From the NCBI GenBank assembly GCA_024195265.1, contig JAJLRJ010000009.1:30333210-30397209 (forward strand): a stretch of 64,000 nt of DNA, written 5' to 3'. The position numbers and the translations under genes were made by a program. The DNA comes from Dendrophyllia cribrosa. Taxonomy: Eukaryota; Cnidaria; Anthozoa; Scleractinia; Dendrophylliidae. Below are positions 43,495-54,200 of the stretch, piece by piece (the stretch's first letter is position 1; every line of letters begins with the position of its first letter). Below the pieces are notes generated by a model. The model did no database searches, had not been told where the DNA came from, and worked only from the letters and a program-made list of their open reading frames with translations.

Positions 43495-45360
43495 AAATTG
43501 TGGAATGAAATTGGTGAAATATTCAAGATTCTAATCTGCTGCTCATTTAAAAGAGATCTAACTTCTCACTAAATTAATTTCTACTAATTTCTACTATTAA
43601 TTGATATTTTGTGCTATTTTTTGCTATTTCCATACAGTTTTTTATTTATTTTTGATTTAATAATTTATTAATTTTATTGCCACTTTTCTGACTCGCGTGT
43701 ATTTTATTTTTAATTAATAAATGATGGTTACCCAACTAGTTTAGCTTTTTAGTTATTTTGGGTAACCAGCTACTGTATCTATTTTTAATTTATATATTAT
43801 GTATACATCTTTGTAATTTTGCAGTACGAATAAACGTTGTTGTTGTTGGGAAGTTTAAAAGTCGCTATTTCGAGCAGTTCATGTGCCTTAGTTTAATTTT
43901 CTAAATTGAACAATTGCAGTTCTCAGCGATTACGATCAGAAAATAGCTAACTTAAACAGAAGCGGTAAAAAGAGGTGATAAGCTGCCGGATAAGTGCAAA
44001 TGTTAAGGTTTCAATGGTCGCCCGAAGTATTTTTAACGATCATCACAAAAACCATGTATCGTCGGCACTCAAAATTAGCATATTTTCGTCGCTTACGGTA
44101 CACTAGTAGTGAAAATGCTCGAAGCTGGAGTAAAATAAATTTTCTGCCAATTACAACTGCATTTTAGTATTAAGGATAGATACTAGTATTGATGGTAATA
44201 ATATGAAACAAAAGTATTTCAGACTCTGAGATCGAGTGGATCGCTTTTTGGGAGACGGCCTCTTAAGATTTCTTAAATGAAACAAGCCACAGTGTTTGGG
44301 TAGGAAATCGGGTAACATGAGGAAGGCAGGAAATAGTCGATACAAGTGCCACCATTGCGCACAATGAATACTGCATGATGAAATTGTTGCAGTGATGCGC
44401 AATATTGCATGCAGCGATTTCAGAGGTGGATGCACTTTGTAATCGGCCTGTTCCAAGCGTTCAGACATGAATTGAAAGAAACAGAGAGTCCCACGCGCGC
44501 ACGTGTCAAACATGTAGTGTATGAACTCCAAAGCATCGAGAAAAACGCGGAAGCTTTCTGCATTGGCGTATTTTCCTAAACGGAAAGAAATAGTGCGCAA
44601 CTAAACTATGTACAAAAAATTAAAGGACTGTTTAACAACTCAGACGTTGAAAATTTGGTGTTGTGCAAAGACGGTGTAAAGAAAAGATGGTTTGAAAAAG
44701 ACAGCGTGCAAAACAGATGGCGTAGAAAATAGATTTCGTGCAAAAAAAAGGACGACGCGCAAAACGAAACGGCGCGCAAAAAAGATAGTTAAGAACGCCG
44801 GGTTATAAGACATGTATGACTCGGCAAAAATTAGAGACTGAAAAAAATGTCGGCCATTCCATCCTTATCTTTTTGCAAAACAGGGCGACGGGGGGCACTC
44901 TGGCTTAGATCCGCTACTGCTTTGACAACATATTTGTTTTCTGTTTTTTGGAATGCTAGTCAGTTTGAGGAAGATCTCCACTAATCGTTTAGTTAGCCCA
45001 GACAATACACGACTTAATCGCTAGTAATCATTGGCATTAACGATGGATTATCGTTATTAAAAGAACATCATGCATTATTTCTTGCCATTGATAATCGCTT
45101 GGAACTAATTGATCACGCCGTCCAGTACTGACAAGTTTTACAAAGTTTTGCCATTTTAAAAACAAAGTGATATGCTTCCGCATTCGCAGCGGGTAATAAA
45201 GGGGTCGCAAAAGAAGGTTCAGACAAAATAAATCCCACCTCAAAGTAAACCACTAATGCTCATCAAGTTTGAGAAAAGAAAAATATAAGCGAGACGGTAG
45301 TTTGGAAACCCGATCTTAATTAGCATAGATTTCTTGGCGATTTTAGACTTCGTTTTCTCT
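43491..45360. other. Mostly unassigned; includes LINE/SINE-like tail
   Basis: 43700-43850 resembles a LINE 3' end (GTACGAATAAACGTTGTTGTTG). 44640-44790 has degenerate GCGCAAAA/ACGGTG spaced repeats. A 149-codon minus-strand frame (44151-44600) has no recognisable domain and is not called. Confidence 0.45.
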
Positions 45361-45361
45361 G

Positions 45362-45540
45362 TATTTAAAGATCAGTTTGAGAAGCTATATCAAACACTCG
45401 AAAGAGTGTTTCATCAGGTATCCAAACACCTCGAAGTGGGTTAAAAAACTCGGCTCCGCCTCGATTTTTTTAACCCACTTCTCGGTGTTCGGTTATTCTG
45501 ATGAAATACTTTTCCTAATGTTTGATATATTACATGCAAT
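45362..45540. repeat. Inverted repeat with CACTTCGAGG-type arms
   Basis: ATATCAAACA and CATCAGGTATCCAAACACC at the left; GGTGTTCGGTTATTCTGATG and TGTTTGATAT at the right. The inner arms GAAGTGGGTTAAAAAA and TTTTTTTAACCCACTTC surround CTCGGCTCCGCCTCG. Confidence 0.8.
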
Positions 45541-45904
45541 ATCTTATGTAACAAGATAACTTAAATCCTCCGGAGCTCGTCTAAATTCTGTGAAAGTGTT
45601 TTTTTTTTCCGCTGCTATGGTTTTTCATCGCTAAATATAAATCAATACCTGGATTCCAGAACAAAACTAACCGAATGCTCTAAACATCCGGTAAACTCTG
45701 AATGTCAACCATGGCCAAAAATTCCATGCCCGAAATGGATCGTAGTTTACATTCTAACGTATGTGGCTCGTACGTGTTTTCCCTTGTTGTTAATGTCCTG
45801 GCTAGACGGTGTTGGGTAAAGTACTGTTAGATTGTTTGCTTGACTAAAGGGGTTCAGTTTTTAAAGAAGCTGTGGTGCTGCGTCGGTGGGAGAGTGAAAC
45901 ATAA

Positions 45905-46086
45905 AAATGTGGTTTTATCAACTGAGTTGATAAGGTAAATTGGCCACCGTAAAGAGATCATTTTCAAATGCTGACGTTTCGTGTGCTAGCCTTTCGTTAG
46001 AGCGAAGGTCTAGCGCAATTCGCTCGAAGGGATATAGCGCTCGAAGCGTCAATTTTTGAATCTCTTCACGGTGGCCGCATAAAACT
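45905..46086. mobile_element. GGTGGCC-palindromic element
   Basis: GTTTTATCAACTGAG at the left; GGCCACCGTAAAGAGATC faces AATCTCTTCACGGTGGCC. Internal GACGTTTCGTGTGCTAGCC and GCTCGAAGCGTCAA arms complete a fold-back. Confidence 0.65.
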
Positions 46087-46231
46087 AAATTTTCATGTTT
46101 GCTTGACTATTTGTTCGCTGAGACTGAGACGTAAACTAAAGTTAATTTATTTCACCACTAGAATCAAGCTTCATTTGATGGCATGATTACCTTTTGCGTT
46201 CTATGAATGGAACTTCAATGAGTGACGTTAT

Positions 46232-46407
46232 TAAGGCCCAGACACACGGTGCGACTTTCCTTGCAACGTTGCGCGCGGCTTTTGCAGAAGTAGAATCTAG
46301 TTCTACTTTTGCGACGTTGCGCGCAACAAATTGCATCGTGTGACTTCAAAACATCTTGTTGCGCGCAACGTCTTAAAAAAAGTTACACCGTGTGTCCTGG
46401 CCTTAAA
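46232..46407. mobile_element. AAGGCCCAGACACACGGTG TIR element
   Basis: AAGGCCCAGACACACGGTG at the left and CACCGTGTGTCCTGGCCTT at the right are inverted. The inner arms GCAACGTTGCGCGC and GCGCGCAACGT repeat. About 175 bp, 410 bp upstream of the RAB start codon. Confidence 0.85.
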
Positions 46408-46638
46408 AATAAAACGCTCACTTGTACAAATCAGCAAAATGAAAGATGGGATTTTTTTTCTTTAAAATATTTCACTCTCCCACGATCCGCAACAAATCCA
46501 CGACATATCTTATCGGCTTGTCGCTGTGGTTTGTTTATTTTGGTTTCTCAGTTAAAAAGTCGGGTCTGAAATATTCATAAAATGTCGCGCATTGGTGGAA
46601 TTCCCGCCGACAATAGATTGCGCGGGAAGGTTAGGTGG

Positions 46639-46646
46639 TGACGTCA
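46639..46646. promoter_or_regulatory. CRE-like palindrome upstream of RAB gene
   Basis: TGACGTCA, the consensus CREB/ATF site, lies 174 bp upstream of the RAB ATG, next to GGGAAGGTTAGGTGG. Position fits a proximal promoter; function is inference. Confidence 0.4.
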
Positions 46647-46819
46647 CTTATTGATGCTAATGTATGTGAGGGCAGATCGCTTGGCAATCTTTAGTCGAGG
46701 AAAGAATATACGAGCTTACGTCGAGTGTATGTACATGTATATATGATTGCAGCGAGAAGCGAAATATCGCCGGTAATACCGGATCTCCACTTCGGGGGTT
46801 ATCAAAGAGATTAATCGTC

Positions 46820-48178
46820 ATGTCGTACGCGCAAAATGGTTCTAAGCGCCCTGCGAGCGAGACTTTTGATGTGGCTTGCAAGGTGGGTTGTAAAATTCTG
46901 TACACACCACATACAAGTAACTTAAATCTTTGATAACAAACCAGCTTGGTTATTGTTTCGTTTCCGCAATAATATATTTACGAATTTGGTTTATTTTTCT
47001 TGAACTTTGCGACTTTAATATCGGTGTTCGGCCTCGCGGTGATTGAAAATTCGATTTGTATGCGCAATACGTTCGCTTCGCTCGCTCGAATGAAGACCAA
47101 AGTCTGTGTACAAAATGCTATTAAAATGGCCTGTTCGGTTTGCATTGTTTAATCAGCTGTATCTTCCAGCTACAGTTGTAAGATGTTGAAAATCTAATGT
47201 ATCGGGAAATGTCTATTCTTGATTTGTTAAACGACTCATCTACTATTTTTACCAGAGGTTAAATATCCGGCCGCTGTCATGCATGCGAACATTCGACTTC
47301 GCATTTTCAACCTGTTAACTTTTGTTTCAGGTAATGTTGTTGGGAGATTCTGGTGTTGGAAAAACATGTGTGCTTGTAAGATTCAAAGATGGAGCTTTCC
47401 TGTCCGGTTCATTTATTTCCACGGTAGGAATAGACTACAAGGTGAGATAAGCTTAAACTTTATATGAATAAAAAAATAAGCGGAACTATTTCCTTTGCAT
47501 TTTACTCGCATTTTACTTTATTTGCATGAGGAATTTATATTTATTAAATAATATTTTTATTTGTAGAATATGTACATGGCTTTAATCATTTTTCGTTTCT
47601 GATTTCCCTACTTTTAGAATAAGATAGTCGAAGTTGATGGGACCAAAGTAAAATTACAGGTAAAAGTTTGTGTTATAAATTGAACTTTTACCGGCTGCCT
47701 TTTAACCTCTGTTTGTAAATTATTTGTGATAAAAGGTTTCAAGTTTTTCTGTTGTTTATTTTCCACCATGCACCACTTAATTAAAAGCTTAATCCCACAA
47801 CATAATTTTTGATCCTTGGTAGCCGTTAACGAGATATGCAAAACGGAAGGCTTTGTAAAGTTCTTTAGCGCCCGGTGTCTATAATTAAACGTTTTTAGAA
47901 TTCGAAGCTCACAGGTGTTATACAATGTAATGGCCTCGAATATTAATCTTCCAGGTTACGTAAGGATTTTCAAAGAATGCATTGTTGCACGTTTGTTGTG
48001 CTCGGAATAAACTTTTAGGAGTCAACTAAAAAATAATAGTATGAAAAACGTGAATTTATAAGAAAAAGTTTGACAACACACCCGCCATGAACTTCCCAGG
48101 GGGTTTATATTTCTTTGATTATCCCAAAGAGAACATATTAGAGAGCTGGGAAGGGGCCTATGGGGGGGCTGATGCCCG

Positions 48179-48209
<31 letters not shown>

Positions 48210-51200
48210 TACTCTGGATGTAAAGTGACGGGGATATGTGAAGGATTTTTTGGGGTTTGAAATTTTCAATTTCAGGATTTTTGTTGGTTAAGTATGTTTT
48301 GGCAAGTATTTTTTAGTGTGGCTTGAATGAAGTAGGGATTTTTTTGGGTATTCAAAACAATGTGAAGATTTGTGGTAAAGAATTGTTGCCGTGCGTAGTG
48401 CCTGCATAGTGCTATGAATGTAGTACAACCATACTTGTTATATCATTTAATTCCTTCTGGGTATTTTTAGGTTCCAAAATTCAGCATGGGATTTTTTTGT
48501 GCTTAATTTTAATTCGAGGATTTTACTGGAAGCCCTAGGGATTTTTTTGGGTACTGATTTTTGTGCCCATTAGCACATCTCTGTCACTTTAAATCTGGAG
48601 TACCCCCTGGGGGCTGATAGTGACTGGTCTTTTTCGAGAGAATCCCTTTAACTTTAAGGGGGAAACAGGCAGATAAGTAATTATTTGCACTGTTTACTGC
48701 ATAGCTAGGATGGTGACCATATGGTGTCAAAATGAACTTTAATATAAAAGTAAAACGTTTTTTATACTTATGTACTTTTGTCCTTATATCATTATAAATG
48801 GCTTAAAGCATCATAACTTAGCACCCAGGTACTTATTTACCTTTGGTAGCTCAACGGAGGATGCTTATTAGCTAGCACTTATTTCTTTTTTGACAAAAAC
48901 ATGAAACATGAAAAAGCAGTTTAATGAACAAGATCAGAAAATGTACAATTCTCATAGTCAGAACAACGGTAACAACGGTTTAAATGTAGTCAGAACAATG
49001 GAAGAAGACCAGATTTTTTGTAATTTGGTAATATGACCAATTAAAGGAAACTAAATGACAGAGGTTGATCTTCATTGTGATACCATGCTGAATGGAGCAC
49101 TTATTCAAATACGGATTCAAATACGGGGGCGCGCCGAAACCAACATTTAGTGGAGGGGGCTTATTAACTAGAAAGGACAACAAAACATGGTTGTTGCAGA
49201 GAGGTGACTTGTAGTGGAGCTGGTTCCGTTCCACTATATTCTTTAAAATGAAGGAGAATATATTGCATCCATTTTACCTGTGCTAACACACTGGGACTAT
49301 TCAGCAGATTCAGGTGATCATGAGTTTCATTTATCTTTGCAGATTTGGGATACGGCAGGACAAGAGAGGTTCCGCAGTATAACTCATGCTTATTACAGGG
49401 ACTCACAGGGTATTCACATACATAAGTTTATATTACAGTTGAACTTGCATAGTTGAAACTCTTAAAGTGCCTATAACCTTAAATTATACATATTTTCAGA
49501 AACAACTCTACACACATTGAATAGGTAAATGGTGAAATATTTCTTGTTTTGAACATTGCGTTATTGAGTTATAGAGATTTGAATTTACAAAATGCCAATT
49601 AGATGACTTCAACCCGCAGGACTTTGCCATTATTTCTACGCTAATTTACAATGCACAGTTTACAGCTAATTAATTTGATATTAAATACTAAAAATAAACT
49701 GTGGATGGTCAATTGATTCGTAAAAAAAATATTACTTGGGGGTGAAAACAAGTAGTTGTACATGTATAATAAATGATTTCCAGTTTGATGTCATCTAATT
49801 AGTATTTTTGACGTTCAAAACAAGAAATAATTATTTCACCATTAATCAGTGTGCGTAGAGTTGATTCTGAAAATATATATTTAAGGGTTATTAAGGCACA
49901 TTAACTGACCACCTTGGGGCAACTACAGCTGATCACTTGCGAGAGAAAAATAATTCTTATACAGTACAATGTAAGCGACCATTCACAAAAAAAATATTAA
50001 ATATCCAGATAGTGTTACAGTGTGTTACAGGCCAAGTTGAGTCAGTTTGCTGAAGACACAACCCTTATATGCAAGGACGTTAACTCATTAAGAGAGAACA
50101 TATCCGTTTTGAATGAGTTTGGAAAAATCTCAGGTCTTAAACTAAATAATAAGAAGACAAAAGCCATGTGGATTGGTTCGCTGAAAGAAAACAAAACTTG
50201 TCCTATTGGAATAAGCACAACCAAAGATCCAATTAAAATTTTAGGCACCTTCGTATCCTATAATAGTGATAAGAATGACTATCAAAACTTCTTCATCAAA
50301 CTTCAAAAAATGGAAACTAAGCTAAACATTTGGTTATCCCGTGACCTGACGCTTATGGGAAGAACTCTCCTTGCAAAATCTTTGGGCGTTTCCAAATTGG
50401 TTTATGCGGCCTCAATGCTAACTGTCCCTGAGGAAGTCATAAACATTGTTCAAAGAAAACTTTTTAGCTTTCTATGGAAGAATAAAAATGATAAGATTAA
50501 GAGAATTGTTTTATATCAGGCCCAGAGTAAAGGAGGCCTTAATTTTCCAAATTTCAGAACAACGGTCAAATCGTTACGTCTAAGCTGGATAAGTAGATTT
50601 TTAAGTGGTTCCAATGATGCGTGGAAAGCAATACCAAATGCATTCTTTAATAGATATGGAGGGCTGTCCTTTTTACTTAAATGTAATTACAATACAAAGA
50701 AACTTAACAGGAATATTCCTCTTTTCTACATTGAACTTTTAGACTATTTTAAGGAGTTAAAGAGTCTTTACAATGATTGCTACAGCAGCACTCTACTTTT
50801 ATGGAACAACGAAAACATAACAATTGAAGGGAAATCTCTGTATTGGAAGAAATTGGCCGACAAAGGAGTTCTTTTTGTGCAAGATCTATTAAATAATAAT
50901 GGCAATTACCTTACTTATGAAGACTTCAAGCAGAAATACGAAATAGACATTAATTTTATTTACTATTTTCAACTACTTGCTTCTATACCATCAAGCCTAA
51001 AAACTGAGGGTGCATTAACTGTAAGACCGCTCGACTCTTACCTTGATGATTCCAATGTATTTCAGCTTTCTGAAGAAAAAAATATCTCACTCTCAAAGAC
51101 GCGATGTAAGGACTACTATTCATTGTTTCGTAGTAATTTGAAAGATGAGCCTACCTCGGTTAAAACTTGGGCTAGGTATTACCCTCATTTTGCTAATAAA

Positions 51201-54200
51201 TGGGAAGAATTTTTCAAGGTCGTTTATTGCCTCTCAAGGGACAACAAGCTAAAACAGTTTTCCTTTAAACTACTTCATCGAATTTTAGTAACTAATAAAG
51301 AGCTTAAAAAGTACAAAATTAAGACGGATGACAAGTGTTTCTTCTGTAAACTCCCTGACTCCCTTGAACATACATTTCTGGAGTGCTCAGTCATGAATGA
51401 TTTTAGTAATTACGCAATACTACATTTCAACGAAGACAACAAAACACATCTAAACTTGTCAAAGTCTCAATTTTTGTTCAATGATTTTACTTTGCCTTCG
51501 AATCTGCGCTCACTACTCAAACGTAAATTTAATATATTAGTTGTACTTGCCAAAAAATATGTTTATTCCTGTAAAATAACCGAAAAGATACCCAGCCAAT
51601 CAGAATTCCAAGAAAAACTAAAATTGCAATGGAAAATAGAGAAATGTGAAAATTAAAATGATCTTCTTTTCTTATAGCTCATGTAAACCCTATATTTCAT
51701 AATTTTCTTTTCTTTTTGTGTACTCTTTTCATGTTATATTTATTTATATTTACATTTTATTACCTGTTACACTTTATTACCTGTTATTTTGTATTTTTAT
51801 GTGTGCAAATAAATAAATAAAAAATATATATAAAAAAAAAAAAAAAAAAAAGTTACAGTGTGTGTGGCATGAAACTATGAAAAGTGCACACGTCAACAAA
51901 ATGAAAAGTTTTCCCCTTAAGTTTACGAAAACATCTTTCAACCATCTTTATTAAAAGACAAACACATTTTGACCTTTGGTGTCTCTCATGGATTGTCACT
52001 GACAAGAGCAAAAAAAAAAAACAAAGAAAAAGCCCACAGTTTATTTGTTAATCCCAGATGTGGTTGAAGGTTTATTCCACACAGTAATTTTCTATCGCTC
52101 TATCAAGCATATGGTTCTATCACTCTATCGAGCGTATGGTTTTTCATGACATCAGGCACAGTCCACACCCTTGCAGCCAAAAAAACAGAGAAAAACCCGG
52201 TTTGTTAATCCCAGATGTGGACTTGAAGTTTTATTTCACACTGTAATTTTCTATCACTGATCAAGCGTATGGTTCTATCACTCGCTCTATCGAGCATATG
52301 GTTCTATCACTCTATCAAGTGTATGGTTTTTCATGACATCAGGCACAGTCCACGCCCTCGCATCCAATAATGCCTGACTAGTTTTTTTTTTTCTCACAGC
52401 TGGGAGCCTCTTGTTGACTTAAATAATGTTCTTTGACTGACAATTTGATTTAATTTCAGCCCTCTTGTTGCTTTATGATGTGACAAATGAAAGTTCCTTT
52501 GAAAATATCAGGGTAAGAGTTTCTTGTGCTTTCCTTAATCAGTTATTTTTTTATCATCTGCTATTTTTAATTATTGCAATCATTTTTAAATTTGTTTTTG
52601 AGGGTCACTGGCTTATCAGTATTTTTAAATTACCATCATGTGTTCATTACGCTCATAAAATAGTCTTTATTTACTTGCTAATCATCTCATTCTCTTATAA
52701 TTAATCCACTCTAATTCTTTGTAGTAATTCCTCTTCATTATAATCCTCCTTCCATTAAAACCCCCATCTATCCCTTATCTATCTAAAGAGTCTCTGCCTC
52801 TCTAACACTAAGCTCCAACCTCTTCTCTAATGACCACCACAACCCCTCTTCCCTCTCTCTTATAACCCCTCTTCCCCTCTTGAATAAGTCCCATTACTCT
52901 CTCTAAAAGCCCCCTTTCGAATGTTCCCATACTCCTTCTTAGAATCCCTCTTTCACCTTTTCTATTACCCCCTCCGCCATCCCTTCTCTCATGTAGCCCC
53001 CCTAGCTTCCTCCTGTCTAATATTCCCTCTCTCCTTCTCATTGTGCTCAGATCATTAAGACTGTATGACATCCTGGCAAACCTGTGGAGAGCGAAACAAA
53101 AACAAAATAGAAAAAGAAAGAGAAAAAAATGAGCGAGCTGTCAACTCGAACCAAGGTGCTGTGGTCCACTATGGATCACAAGCATATTGCATAATGCTGT
53201 GCACCACAGAAGCCATAAGCAACTTGACTGATAACTTAAAGGATTATATTCCTTTTTGCACTCAGCTTCATTAATTTCATTCTTTGTTTTGCGAAACAAA
53301 GATCGGAACGGCTTTTGTGGTTTGCTGATTTCATTGATCACACAAACAAAAGGTTTCTTTTGGAAAAAGACGCCGCCACGAGAAACTGAGTTTTTTGCGT
53401 ATGTTATTTCTCGAAAACAAAGCGCAAACCAATGAAAAAAATAACAGAAATCCATATGCGAAAATTTGGCAATTTTTGAGCAATTTTTATTTTTAGACCA
53501 TATCGTTACTTGTGCCGTTTTTCCACCGGGTCCTTCGTGTGATTGTTAGGAACAAGTTGAGGCATTGAAAGAGGTTAAGTGCGTATTAAACTCTTGTTAA
53601 ATTTTGACAGGCTTGGCTGTCTGAGATATATGAGTATGCATCATCAGATGTCATAATAATGCTACTTGGAAACAAGGTAAAAAACAAGTACATTAAGTAC
53701 ATTGAGTGTGTCACCTTTTCCTGCTCTCTACTACTCCTACAAGTTACCAATAAAATACGAAAGTCAGATCTGATGCTCATTTAATCCTACTAATAAATTA
53801 AAAGAACAATGGCCACAAAGGTCAGGCTCAGCTGTTATAATGGTAAATTCTAATGAGTGACAGCAACATCAGCAAAGTGAAATGACGATGAACAGCAAGA
53901 AGATTAAAAAAAAAATTGTGAACTTATGGGGTATTAGTGCACAAACTCCGAAAGTGACATGCTCGATTCCTCACGAAATTGAAAAATGTCAAGGTTTGAA
54001 ATTCAGATTAGGGACATGCTCCCCCCCCCCCCCCCCCCCCAAAAAAAAAAAAAAAATCACATTGAAATTGCAAGAGATTCTGCACAGTTTGATTGCTGTA
54101 CTGTATAAAAATAGTTTTTTTATTGTTTTTTTCTATTTCTTTTCTAATTTTCCAAATAAGAACCTGTTTTAATTTTTAGGTTAGATAGGTTCTTATATAA

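Noticed and set aside
44151..44600. 149-codon minus-strand frame
   Set aside because: No recognisable domain, no splice or promoter context, composition like surrounding non-coding DNA.
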